The notes beneath the pieces were generated by a model. It was given only the letters and a program-made list of their open reading frames with translations, was not told the DNA's origin and did not search any database. Below, one piece after another: positions 33,946-45,061 of a stretch of DNA of 64,000 nt. Origin of the DNA: Monodelphis domestica (taxonomy: Eukaryota; Chordata; Mammalia; Didelphimorphia; Didelphidae); assembly GCF_027887165.1 (NCBI RefSeq), contig NC_077233.1, forward strand, positions 219,808,017-219,872,016, written 5' to 3'. Numbering within the stretch: position 1 is the first letter of the stretch; each line of letters opens with the position of its first letter. Position numbers and translations under genes: made by a program.

Positions 33946-34777
33946 CCTTCCTTCCTTTCTTCCTTTCTTTTTTTTTTTTAGTTTTTAAAACATTATTTTA
34001 TTTGGTAATTTTCATACATTATTCATTGGAAACAGAGATCATTTCTTTTCCTCCCCCCCCCCCCCGCCACCCCTCCCCTAGCTAACACGTGATTCCTCTG
34101 GGTATCATATGTGTCCTTGCTCTGAACCCATTTCCTTGTTGTTGGTATTTGCATTAGGGTGCTCATTTAGCATCTCTCCTTGATCATGTCCCCTCAACCT
34201 CTGTAGTCAAGCAGTTGCTTTTCCTTGGTGTTTTTACTCCCTCAGTTTGTCCTCTGCTTGTGGATAGTGTTTTTTTTTCTCATACATCCCTGCAGATTGT
34301 TCAGGGACATTGTAAAGCCATTAATGGAGAAGTCCATTACATTTGATTGTACCACAGTGTATCAGTCTCTGTGTACAATGTTCTCCTGGTTCTGCTCCTC
34401 TCACTCTGCATCACTTCCTGGAGGTTATACCAGTCTCCATGAAATTCCTCCACTTTATTATTCCTTTTAGCACAATAGTATTCTACCACCAACATATACC
34501 ACAATTTGTTCAGCAATTCCCCAATTGAAGGGCATCCCTTCATTTTCCAATTTTTGGCCACCACAAAGAGTGCAGCTATGAATATTCTTGTACAAGTATT
34601 TTTCCTTATTATATCTTTGGGGTATAAACCCAGCAGTGCTATGGCTGGATCAAAGGGCAGACAGTCTTTTATCACCCTTTGGGCATAGTTCCAAATTGCC
34701 CTCCAGAATGGTTGGATCAATTCACAACTCCACCAGCAATGAATTAATGTCCCTACTTTGCCACATCCCCTCTAGCA
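33946..34777 (-). mobile_element. 5'-truncated L1 with target duplication
   Basis: The A-tail, a C-run-bearing 3' UTR and the end of ORF2 are present. It is bounded by TCTAGAATTAATTTCTT at 33929-33945 and 34778-34794. The left copy is also the right-hand duplication of the neighbouring SINE, so this L1 came later and used the same site. Confidence 0.92.
34337..34720 (-). pseudogene. L1 ORF2p C-terminal fragment
   Basis: A 127-codon open frame with the hallmarks of the L1 ORF2p tail: Cys-Thr-Arg-Ile-Phe-Ile-Ala-Ala-Leu-Phe, Gly-Cys-Pro-Ser and Val-Glu-Tyr-Tyr-Cys-Ala. It lacks the endonuclease, the RT and the rest, because the copy is 5' truncated. The frame is barely damaged, which points to a fairly recent insertion. 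Confidence 0.88.
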
Positions 34778-34929
34778 TCTAGAATTAATTTCTTTAAGGA
34801 TCTATTGATCTTAACTCCTTGCTATCCAAGGGACTCTCAGAAGTCTTCTCCAGCACCAAAATTTGAAAGCATCAGTTCTATGCCACTCAGCCTTCCTTAT
34901 AGTCCAACCATTGGACCACTTCTTAGGAA

Positions 34930-35002
34930 TGTCATAAAAGTAATTCCTGTTTAGATAGCCTGGCATGTAGTAGGTGCTTAGTAAGTGTTTGTTGACTGGC
35001 TG
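34930..35002 (+). mobile_element. L2 3' tip
   Basis: 'ggcatgtagtaggtgcttag ... tttgttgactg'. Confidence 0.6.
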
Positions 35003-35169
35003 AGAATGCAAAGTAGAAAAGAATTTTTGTCTACAGCTGTCCCAGATTCTCTATCCTGAGTTACACATTATTGGCTCTACCCAAGCTCTGATCTGACCTT
35101 GCTTCCATCAGCATTCTGGTGGCCTCTGGAGAAATACTGATCCCCCTACTTAACCTGATATTTTAATAT

Positions 35170-35550
35170 CATTATAAGAATAGCACTTTAAAATCTGCAG
35201 GATACTTTTGGTCATCTCACTCATCTCTTTGGGAGAAGTACTCTTTTTCTTCCCCATTTTGAAGGAAACAGAGGCTAACTTTGACCAAGGTCATATTGCA
35301 AGTGTGTGTCCATTGAGCTCAGGCCTCCCTGATTTCAAGTCCAAAGTTCTGTTCAACATAACACACAGGAGCATGAATCTCAATGTTGGAAGGTAACAGA
35401 GAGACAGTGGGACATGAACATGGTTCAAATTTGGCATCTGAGGGAGCCTGGGCAGGTATTTAATCTCCATGGGTTTCATCTCATCTATAAAATGAAGGCA
35501 GCAGACTAGATTTTTATAGCCCCTCCAGCTCTTAACTTTGAGCCTATGGG
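35170..35550. mobile_element. Two MIR-like relics in opposite orientation
   Basis: 35170-35350 reads as a reverse MIR ('accaaggtcatattgcaagt'). 35375-35550 reads forward ('tcatctcatctataaaatga', 'gcccctccagctcttaac'). Confidence 0.6.
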
Positions 35551-35614
35551 CTTGTCATCTACTGGAACCCATATCTAAATAGAAATCTCCTTTATGACCT
35601 TCCCAAGAACTGTT

Positions 35615-36091
35615 CCCATGTTTGGAATAGGCTCTTTCTCCCATTCATCTCTGTTGAAGTCTCTCCATTTTTTAAATCCATTCTACTATTCACTTCTGTT
35701 TTATGGGTGAGTTCCTCCCATTTACATTTACAGTTATAATTGTCATCTGTGTATTCCCATCCATTTTGACTTCCTCTTTTAATTCTGATATATCTTTCAA
35801 TCATTCCCTCTATTCCAGTGTTTTGTTTTTAATCACTCTCCCTTCCCCTTCCCTTATATTACTGCCCTTCTCACTACTTTCCTTCTTATTTTCTTCTTAC
35901 TTCTCTATATAAGATCTTTTAATCACACTCAAACTTCTCCCTTCTTTATATTACTCCCGTCCTCACCATCCCCTTTCTTATTCCCCTGTTACTTCTTTAT
36001 AGGGTCTTTTAATCACCCCAAACTTCGTCTTCCCTTATATTACTCCCCTCCCCACCAGTCCTTTTCTAATTCCCCTCCTTCTCTATAGGGT
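35615..36091. repeat. Degenerate tandem repeat, about 85-90 bp unit, three copies
   Basis: From about 35829 the order 'ttttaatcac...cttatattactcccc...ttcttatt...cttctttatagggtc' repeats at about 35829, 35914 and 36004. The first 200 bp look like reverse L1 sequence ('cacttctgttttatgggtga'), so the array may lie in an L1 relic. Confidence 0.65.
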
Positions 36092-36094
36092 GTC

Positions 36095-36260
36095 TCCATT
36101 TTTTTTTCAAGACCCCATTCAAATGCCATCTATTCCACAAAGCTCTTCTCTTTGCTTTCTCACAAGGGAGCAGTCTCTCCCTCCCCACTTTTTCATCACA
36201 CTCTTCCTAGTACATTCTCTCTCTGATTGGAATTCATTTGTGTGCATATCATATCCTGCC
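36095..36260 (+). mobile_element. L2 fragment
   Basis: 'cattcaaatgccatctattc cacaaag' and 'ttctctctctgattgg' resemble the L2 region upstream of its 3' end. Confidence 0.45.
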
Positions 36261-36344
36261 TTGGAGAGACAGACAGTAGTGTCTAGTGGACAATGAAGGA
36301 GTCAGGAAGATCTAGGATCAGGCCATTTATCAGGTCCAGAGGCA

Positions 36345-36565
36345 GCCTGGGGTAGTGGCTATAGAGAATTGGTCCCAGTTAGGCTGACCAAGATCAGAGC
36401 TCTACTTCTCATATGTGCCCTGGATGGGTGACTATGGGTCAGTCACTGCGATTCTCAGTGCCCTAGCCAACTCTCTGAGATTAGAAATAGCAGTGAAAGT
36501 GCCAACTTGAGTAGGAAGAGGAAATTTTTTATTAGGCGCTCCTTATACAGATTAAATCCCAGGCC
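36345..36565 (+). mobile_element. SINE type C
   Basis: Shares 'gattagaaatagcagtgaaa' and 'gtgccaacttgagtagg' with the copy at 22.41 kb. Its front resembles neither type A nor type B. Confidence 0.55.
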
Positions 36566-36577
36566 AGGTCAAACAAA

Positions 36578-36832
36578 ATGTTATTGTTGTTCAGTGATTT
36601 CCAGTCTTATTTGATTCTTCATGACCCCATTTGGGGTTTTCTTGGCAAAGATATTCAAATGGCTTATTATTTTCTACTCCAGCTCATTGTATAGATGAGG
36701 AAACTGAGGCAAACAGGGTTAGGTGACTTGCCTAGGGTCACAGCTAGTAAGTGTCTAAGACCAGATTTGAACTCAGGAGCCTTCCTAACTCTAGGACTGG
36801 CACTCTATGCACTGCATTGTCTAGCTGCCCCC
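36578..36832 (-). mobile_element. Type B (MAR1-like) SINE
   Basis: 'ttcatgaccccatttggggt', 'ttcttggcaaagatattcaa', reverse core and head ending 'tgtctagctgccccc'. Confidence 0.9.
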
Positions 36833-36884
36833 AAAGAAAACATACCATGTACCCAAAGCTCCTTTTTTAATTCTCTATATCCTT

Positions 36885-37150
36885 GGCGTTCAGCATAATT
36901 CCTGGCACATAGCAGGTACTTAATGCATGGTTTTTGACTTTGTTTATTAAAATTTCTGTTGGTGCTTCTGCTTAAGGACCTCCAGTGAGGAAGAGCTTGC
37001 CCAACCCATTCCACTTTTGCCCAGCCTTCTATCAAGCCCAACGCTTCTCTCAGCTTTCTACTAGTTCTGTCTTCTGGGGTCAAGCAGAAGAAGTCTAATC
37101 CCTCTTCCGATGACAGGGAAGGTCCTGAGCAAGGTGGAGACAAATCATTT
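36885..37150. mobile_element. L2 3' tip followed by an L3/CR1 relic
   Basis: 'ctggcacatagcaggtactt' is L2 (+). From about 36955, 'ctagttctgtcttctggggt caagcagaag' and 'ctaatccctcttccgatgac' are the L3 block (-) also seen at 13.4 and 52.5 kb. Confidence 0.65.
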
Positions 37151-37349
37151 TTCCTCTTAGCTTAGTAGAGACAGGTTTGGAATTTTTCAACAGGGTAATT
37201 TGTTAGGAAATGAATAAGAAAAAAAAGAAAGCAAATACAAAATCACAGAGACAGAGCAGTTTATAGGATGCTAGTTTCTGTACAGAATTTTAACATCTTG
37301 CCAAAGTGGCTGGAGGAATTTATTGGGTACTCAGCTGTCAGATCCTCTT

Positions 37350-37576
37350 AATAAAGCACTTTAAGGTTTGCAAAGCATTTTACAAATGTTGTTTCATTTG
37401 GTCCTTATAACCCTGGGAGGTAAGTGCTATTATTATCCCCATTTCACAAAGAAGGAAACTGAGGCTGAGATTAGAAATTGAAACTGAGAGCAATTGATTG
37501 ACTTCCCCAGGGATTTGAACTGAGGTCTTCCTGATTCAAAGTTGAACATTCTGCTTAATGTGCCATTTAGCTTCCT
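37350..37576 (-). mobile_element. MIR/THER1-type SINE, long form
   Basis: 'gcactttaaggtttgcaaag', 'ataaccctgggaggtaagtg', reverse core, 'gaactgaggtcttcctgatt'. It abuts the next SINE directly. Confidence 0.8.
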
Positions 37577-37835
37577 GGGCAGGTAGGTGGCATAGAGGAT
37601 AGAGTGATAGGTCTGGAATCAGAAAGACTCATCCTCTTGAGTTCAAATCCAGCCTCAGATACTTATTAGCTGTGTGACTCTGGATGAGTCACTTAACTCT
37701 GCTTGCCTCAGTTTCCTCATCTGTAAAATAAGCTAGAGAAAATAATGGCAAACCACTGTAGAATCTCTGCCAACAGAACCCCAAAGAAGGTCACAAAAAG
37801 TCAGACACAATTAAAATTGACTGAATAACAACAAA
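37577..37835 (+). mobile_element. Type B (MAR1-like) SINE
   Basis: Nearly complete, from 'gggcaggtaggtggcataga' to 'attgactgaataacaacaa'. Confidence 0.9.
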
Positions 37836-37994
37836 GCTATTGGTTGCCCTGACTTCCACACTGTCTGAAGAATGACATCCATAGTCCTACCTTCTAGAAC
37901 ATGAGGCCTATCCTCTCCCCTTCTCACTCTTGTGGCTTCCCTTCTGCTCCAAGGGAGAGTCTCAAACAGTACAGTGCAGATGGCTGTCCTGCAA

Positions 37995-38148
37995 AAATGA
38001 ATAAGATGGAAACAGGTATCAAGTGATAACATTTGTACAACCCAGTGGAATTGCTTGTCGGCTCCAGGAGGGGTAGGGAAGAAGGGAGGGAAAGAAAATG
38101 AATCATGTAAACATGGAAAAATATTTTAAGTAAATAAATAACAAACAT
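37995..38148 (+). mobile_element. L1 3' tip
   Basis: 'acaacccagtggaattgctt' to 'catggaaaaatattttaagt'. The complement is the start of the L1 copies at 16.68 and 28.06 kb. Confidence 0.75.
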
Positions 38149-38149
38149 C

Positions 38150-38352
38150 ACAGTGCAGTAGATAGAGTGCTGGCCTTGAAGTCTGGAAGAGCTGAGTTTA
38201 AATCATGCCTAAGATACTTTGTTAGCTGAGTAACTCTGGCAAGTCACTTAGCATCTCTTTGGGTCCCAGTTTCCTCACTTATAAAATGAGGAGTTGGGGC
38301 TTGCTGATTTACTTCTAAGATCTTTTCTAGCTCTAAATGTATGATCCTATGG
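38150..38352 (+). mobile_element. MIR/THER1-type SINE
   Basis: 'cagtagatagagtgctggcc', 'ctctggcaagtcacttagca', 'cagtttcctcacttataaaa', tail 'gatcttttctagctctaaat'. Confidence 0.75.
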
Positions 38353-38429
38353 ATGGGATGGATTAAGGCAGAACACAGAGATAAATTGGTCATTAGAACA
38401 CCTTCCCTGAAGGAATAAACTTTTCAACA

Positions 38430-38600
38430 TATCAACCAAAGCTGCCTTGAAATTCTGCCTGTCCAACTCAAATATTACCTTTTTCCAGGAAGCTTTCCAA
38501 GATTTTCCCAAAAGGAAGTGAACTTTCCCTTCTCTAACTTCAACATTTTATTAGTGTCTCTAAGAACTTTCCCTTCCCCATCTATTAATGGACCCTTGAT
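38430..38600 (+). mobile_element. L2 fragment
   Basis: 'caactcaaatattacctttt tccaggaagctttccaagat' matches the L2 region upstream of the 3' end. 38601-39009 holds no recognised feature. Confidence 0.5.
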
Positions 38601-39009
38601 TTTCTTGGTGTAAGCAAACAGTGTCTAACAATAGAGATGGATACTTTGAGAATTGCTTAGGGATGCTCAGAGGTTGCTAATTGTTCAAGGTAAGAGCTAA
38701 AGCTTAAACCTACTTCAAACTGTTGTTTCTTGATTTTGGAAGAGGAGCAGTGACATCACAGGTGATGCTTTAACATGCAATGAATGAAATGAAATGAAAT
38801 AATTCATTAATTATGAAGCAGAGTTGCCTCCCTCTTTCTTCTAGTTATCTGGCAAGAAAAAAGCCAGGAAGACTGGCAAAGGCCCAGGAAGTGGTGGATG
38901 ACCTTGGCATCTTCTATGTGTGTCCAATCCTTCTAGTCACTACTCCAAGCTGCCTTTGGGCTCTGATGAAGTCTAATTTGCATCAGGGAGATGGTATGGT
39001 GTACTAGAA

Positions 39010-39390
39010 AAGGTACTGGGACTGGGGTCAAAAGAACTGGGCAATCAGTACAATTATTTTGGAAAGCAATTTGGAATTCTGCAAATAAAATGACTAAAAT
39101 ACTATTTGGCTAAGAGATTCCATTACCCGGCTTTTACCCCAAAGAGGCCATTGATAAGAAGAAAATCCCCATATACCCCCAAACAGTTATAGCAGCACTT
39201 TTTTGAGTTAGAAAAGAACTGGGGGAAGGGGGGATGAAGCTGATGCCCTCTGATCAGAGAGGAGCTAAACAAATTATGTACATGAGTATAATGTGCTATA
39301 AAAAATGATGGATATGCTGAATTCAGAGAAGTATGGAAAGATCCACACAAGCCAATACAGAATAAAGTAAGCAGATTTTAAAAAATGTGC
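39010..39390 (+). mobile_element. Old L1 ORF2 3' region
   Basis: 'tttggaaagcaatttggaat', 'agcagcacttttttgag', 'gaagtatggaaagatcca' and 'aataaagtaagcag' follow the order of the L1 ORF2 end. The frame is destroyed. Confidence 0.65.
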
Positions 39391-39483
39391 CCATTAATTA
39401 CAGCAATGGAAACAGAAACCAACACCCACACACACACAAATCATAAATGGATGTTGAAAAATTATTTAGAAAACAAACAAGAA

Positions 39484-39700
39484 GGGGCAGCTGGGTGGCT
39501 CAGTGGATTGAGAACCAGGCCTACAGCTGGGAAGTCTTGGGTTCAAATTTGGATGCAGTTACTTCCTAGCTGTATGACCCTGGGCAAGTCACTTAACCCC
39601 CATTGCCCAGCCCTTACCTCTTTTTTGTCTTGGAATCAATATACAGTATTGTATATACTGTATATTGATTCCAAGATGGAAGGTAAGGATTTTTAAAAAA
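39484..39700 (+). mobile_element. Type A SINE with an extended palindromic tail
   Basis: Complete. Its tail forms a perfect 22-bp inverted repeat (39628-39649 with 39655-39676, 5-base loop), longer than in other copies. Confidence 0.92.
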
Positions 39701-39835
39701 GATTTTTAAAAAGAAAGAAAAGAAAATGAGCATTACACAAAAATAGAGGAGATATGCCTATCCCATCCCTTTGCAGAAGTGGGGTGGGGGTTCACAAATG
39801 TTAGACATAGTATATTTTTTCTTTTTAAAATGTTT

Positions 39836-39868
39836 ATTTTATATATATATATTCATACATATATATAC

Positions 39869-39901
<33 letters not shown>

Positions 39902-39902
39902 A
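39836..39902. repeat. (TA)n-rich microsatellite
   Basis: TA/TATACA repeats directly at the A-tail side of the next minus-strand SINE. Confidence 0.9.
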
Positions 39903-39904
39903 AA

Positions 39905-40105
39905 TATTTAAACCTTTACCTTCCACCTTAGAATCAAAATTATGTATTGATTCCAAGGCAGAAAAGCAGTAAGGGCTAGGCAATGGGAGCTAAATGACTT
40001 GCCCAGGATCATACAACTGGGAAGTGTCTGAGGTCAAATTTGAATCCAGGACCTCCTATCTCTAGGCCTGGCACTCAATCTACTGAGCCACCCAGCTGCC
40101 CCCAT
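39905..40105 (-). mobile_element. Type A SINE
   Basis: Complete, from 'aaacctttaccttccacctt' to 'gagccacccagctgccccc'. The (TA)n at its left is probably tail-derived. Confidence 0.92.
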
Positions 40106-40296
40106 ATTATATATTTTCAAACTCCACTGTCAAGATGGTGGAGTAAAGAAGGAACTTGTCCCATCTCTCCCAAATTCAATGTCTTGTTAATTGTGCTGAT
40201 TTTACTCTTTTTTGTTGTTGAAAAAATATTATTTGTTGTTTTATATAGGATAGTTCTGAGGAAGGAGGTGAGGAAAGGAGATGTGGGAAAAAAATT

Positions 40297-40600
40297 GTTA
40301 TTGTTGTTGTTGAGTTGTGTCCCACTCTTCATGACCCTAGTTGAGGTTTTCTAGGCAAAGACCCTGGCGTGGTTTGCCATTTCCTTCTCCAGCTAGGGGC
40401 AACCAGGTGGTTCAGTAGACAGAGTGCTAGGTCTGGAACCAGTTCAAATGTAGTCTCAGATATTTGCTAGCTATGTGACCCTGGATAAGTCATTTAACTG
40501 GAGAAGGAAAATGGCAAACCACTCCAAGATCTTTCCTGAGTAAACCACAAATGAGGACACAGAGTCAGAAATGACTGTAATGACTGAACAAAAACAAAAA
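40297..40600. mobile_element. Head-to-head pair of type B SINEs
   Basis: 40297-40395 is the 3' half of a minus-strand type B copy, ending at 'ttccttctccagct'. A plus-strand type B copy starts at 40396 and runs to about 40600. The two tails form an inverted repeat of roughly 95 bp arms. Confidence 0.8.
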
Positions 40601-40614
40601 GATAAAAGACATCA

Positions 40615-40872
40615 CAGAAGAAAAACAATAGTTTGATCACGTGGGTTGATGGGGATATGATTGGGGATGCAGACTCTAAAGCATCACCCTAGTGAAAATA
40701 TCAATAATATGGAAATAGATCTTGATCAATGACACATGTAAGACCCAGTGGAATTGTTCATTGGCTATGGGAAGGGGATGAGAGGAGGGAAGAGAAAGAA
40801 CATGAATCAGGTAACCATGGAGAAATATTCTAAATTAATTCATTAAATAAAAATTTTCAATGAAAAAATAAA
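40615..40872 (+). mobile_element. 5'-truncated L1 3' end with target duplication
   Basis: Ends in A-rich 'gaaaaaataaa'. It is flanked by ATAAAAGACATCA at 40602-40614 and 40873-40885. Confidence 0.9.
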
Positions 40873-41134
40873 ATAAAAGACATCAATAAAAATGATCTTT
40901 TTACCAAAGAAAACTGGACTAGAACTTCATCTCTAGATAGAATTTTTCTGAGCCTCAGTTTTCTTGACCATTAAGCTCGAGATAATGGAGTTAAACCTTA
41001 AAGCTTCAATCAATATTAGCTATCTGTATTCCAGTTCTATCTCCCTTATTAAATGACATGCTCTCTGAGGGCAGGGAGCCAGATTAATGATCTTTCTATT
41101 TCCTCTCAGGATCTTAACATGATGACCCTTAGTA

Positions 41135-41332
41135 GGGTCTTTAAACCCTGTCTTAGTGTCGATACTAGGTATCAGTTCTAAGATAGAAGAATGGTAAGGG
41201 CTAGGTAATGAGGGTTAAGTGACTTGCCCAGAGTCACGCAGCTAGGAAGTAACTGCACCCAAATTTGAACCCAGAATCTACTTCTTATCTCCACACCTAG
41301 CTCTCTATCCACTGAGTCACCTAGCTGCCATA
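41135..41332 (-). mobile_element. Type A SINE
   Basis: 'taaaccctgtcttagtgtcg' through 'tgacttgcccagagtcacgc' to 'gagtcacctagctgcc'. Confidence 0.88.
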
Positions 41333-41335
41333 ATA

Positions 41336-42334
41336 GGGTGGTTTTGTTTTTTTTTAAATAAGCATTTGTTTAATGAATGATCTGCCTTCTGGCTGGCTGT
41401 GATGTGAAACAAATCAGCTTCCTAAACCCTCCCTCCCATTGATTTTGAATGCAAACCTAGGAACACATATTCCTATTTATTGGCCACATCTGTCCAGGAG
41501 ACGGAAAACCAATAGAACTGCATGAGATTCCTCCCGGCTGCAGTGCCTTGGAGAGCATGAACCCACAAACCAATAAGCAGAGAAGAGACGTGACTAATGG
41601 TTTAGACTGGGACTCTGGCCTCCTGGGTCCTATTCTCAACTCTGTCACAGAACCCTGATAGGACCAGAGAGGATTGTTTCCTATGTCCTGGGCTGCCCAT
41701 TAAGGAATGGAGATATTACCAGGATGGGAGGGTGGGAAGTTTAATAAATGCCTGGGAAATGTTTCATGATCCTCAGAAGTTTGTGGTAAAGGAAGAAACA
41801 TTAGTATTTTAGTTGGAGGCTACATCAGCTTAGAATCAGTTATACATAAAGAGAGTGAATGGGTACTAGGACGTCCCCTTACCTTAAAATATCTTCCATT
41901 GACCCAAAATTCAGTTCTTCCAAAATTCTACCCTTAGAATTATTCCTCTGAGGCAAAAAGATTAAAATAGGCTGAAATGCTTCCTTGTCCCCTCATATAT
42001 TCTGCCCAATTTTCAGGGTTCCACCTGGTTTCCACTTCCTGAAGTCCTGCTGGAATTTCACCCTCTCACCCCATCCTAGTCCTCAGGGACCACCTATATC
42101 CCATATGTTTGATGGTGTTAGTCATCTTTTTACCTATCTGCATTACAGCACTCCAAATTGATTTTAAGTTCCTGAAGCTCAGGATTGAGACTTGGGCTGC
42201 TGGGTATTCTCCTTGGGGACAGTACATGATTTGACACTATATATGGAGGGTGTCTGCTAAGTAAAAACCTGTTGACTAATTCTTCAAGAGTCCCCTATCA
42301 TGGGACAGACCAATTCATCACAGATTCCATTTCT
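41336..42334. other. Mostly single-copy DNA, no gene recognised
   Basis: No recognised repeat or domain-bearing frame. It is one of the longer repeat-free stretches in the right part of the window. Confidence 0.45.
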
Positions 42335-42507
42335 AAAACACTTTAAATTCTGCAAAATATTTTACTTAGAGCATTTTTGAAATGTACATAATGCAAATAT
42401 TATTGATCCTCATGGATTCTGAAGTTCCAAGATGATCAGGATCACATTGCTAGTAAACAACAGAGGTGAGAGCTTGGGTAAGAACCCAGTTTCTCTGACC
42501 CTCAGAT
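42335..42507 (-). mobile_element. MIR-like relic
   Basis: 'acactttaaattctgcaaaa' and 'ggatcacattgctagtaaac', degraded. Confidence 0.55.
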
Positions 42508-42520
42508 TAGTGTTCTTCCT

Positions 42521-43025
<505 letters not shown>

Positions 43026-43039
43026 TAGTGTTCTTCCTG

Positions 43040-44004
43040 CTACATCACAATCCCAGTCTTTTCCTGAGAATAGAGCTAGAACTAATTTTTTTCCTATCTG
43101 GGACAAACACAGTTGGCTAGGGGCAAACAGTAGGCTCAGGAGAGGGGTGGAGATGGGCCCTCAGGATAGCAGATCACCACATACAAGCTGATAGGGGAAG
43201 ACAAAGCAAGGTGCAAGGAAATGGGGCAGCAGGGAGAAGAGAGGGAGATAACATGTGCAATCTCAGGGAGGAAGGCTTACTGCTTTTTCCTAGGTCAGTA
43301 CTCTGGGATAACACCCCTTTCACCTCATACTGGTTATAGCTCTTTCTGGGAGGAATAACACCAGACAAGATCTTAAAGGTAGGATGGATTGATGTCATGA
43401 TAGATGAGCATTATCCCCAGTGGGGAAGGGGAGAATGGATGGATGCCAGTGGTACCAGAAGGAGGAAAGCCTTTAACACAAGGTCAGAGTCCTTACCATT
43501 TTAGTGGGGGAAAGCGTGTGGCCCTGAGTCAGCTTTGTCTACAGCTCAAAGGATGCAGAATTATGGACATCCAACAGTCCTTCAGCTAATAGCAGTGGTC
43601 GAAGATTTGGAGACAGCCAGACAATCGGTACATTAACACTAAGGACAGTTATTCCATCCCACATGCAGGCGTCTCTCTCTGATGCAGTCGCTCCTCTGGG
43701 GGCCCTGAACACTTATAGATTGCTGATTTTAGAACCAGTAAATAAAAGGATACCTCTTCTTGAGTGAGTGTTCCTGTATCAAACAGCTAGACCATCTCTT
43801 TTTGCTTTCTTAAAAAAAAAACATCCATGTCAAATAAGAATATAACCCAAAGTAGTAGGGAAATCTAGGGTACAGGGAAGGGAGGAACCAAATCCCAATG
43901 GCCTTGGCTCCCTACAAGTAACAGGGTCTCTGAAAACACAGCTTATAGCCCTTCACAAGGTTATTTTCAACCAGCAGTGACAAAGCAGACTCCCTGCGTC
44001 AGAG
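43040..44004. other. Single-copy DNA, no gene recognised
   Basis: No recognised repeat. Frames of about 60-75 codons lack domains. Confidence 0.45.
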
Positions 44005-44392
44005 GCACAAGATCTAATGGAAAGGGAACTGGTTTGTGAATCTGGAGATCCAGCTTCTGTCTCTGCTACTAACTGGCTGCAGGAAAGTCCCTTAGTTAGT
44101 TTCAGACTCAGTTTCCTCATCTTGAAAACATGGATAATAATTCCCTATCTTACAAGGGTGGTACAGTGAATAAAGCACTGGGGCTGCAATCAGGAAGACA
44201 TCTTCCCATCCAACCTCAGACATGAGCTTTGTGACTCTGGGCAAACCACTTCACCCTGATTGCCTCCATTTCCCCAATCTGTCAAATGATAAAGAAGGAA
44301 ACGGCAAACCACTCTAGTATCTTTACCAAGAAAACCTCAAATGGGGTCATGAAGAATCTGACATGACTGAAAAATGAATAAACAACAATCTC
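44005..44392 (+). mobile_element. MIR-like relic followed by a type B SINE
   Basis: 44005-44157 carries the MIR core ('cagtttcctcatcttgaaaa'). 44158-44392 is a type B copy with 'ggtacagtgaataaagcact' and 'aaatggggtcatgaagaatc'. Confidence 0.8.
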
Positions 44393-44452
44393 ACTCAAGG
44401 CTCAAGTGAAATACAACTTTTAGAATATATATTATATATGTCATATAATATA

Positions 44453-44900
44453 TCTAATTCATGTTGCATTATACAGAATATAAATCTACCTTGTGTTCTA
44501 TTCTATCATATATCTAATTTATGTTCTATTATAAAGAATATAAATCTACCTTGTATTCTATTCTATCATATATATCTAATTCATGTTCTATTATATAGAA
44601 TATAAATCTACCTTGTGTTCTATTCTATCATATATCTAATTTATGTTCTATTATAAAGAATATAAATCTACCTTGTATTCTATTCTATCATATATATCTA
44701 ATTCATGTTCTATTATATAGAATATAAATCTACCTTGTGTTCTAGTCTATCATATATACCTAATTCATGTTCAATTCTGTCATGTATTCTATATGATACA
44801 TATAATTCATGTCCTATTATATGTAGAACATATATATCTAATTTGTGTCCTATTCTATCATGTATTCTATATAATATATCTAATTCAGGTTCTTTTCTAT
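44453..44900. repeat. AT-rich minisatellite with alternating 60/62-bp units
   Basis: Units start at 44453, 44513, 44575, 44635 and 44697, each with 'tctaatt'. Odd units read 'agaatataaatctaccttgtg' in part, even units end 'ttgta' and carry 'ttataaagaa'. From about 44760 the copies decay. The period of the pair is about 122 bp. Confidence 0.93.
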
Positions 44901-45061
44901 CTAATACACTATTCTATATTGTGTAAAAGTGGTATTTTTAAAATATCACTTTTATTTTAGTGTTTTACAGGTACAAAGCATTTTTACTACTAGCGCCAGC
45001 TGTGCCCTTAACTAATTATGTGACTTACGCCCTCATTTTCCTACTAGGAATCATCTTACTT

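Noticed and set aside
44453..44900. CRISPR-like array because of regular units
   Set aside because: Units are directly joined without unique spacers, AT-rich, and in a vertebrate genome. It is a minisatellite.
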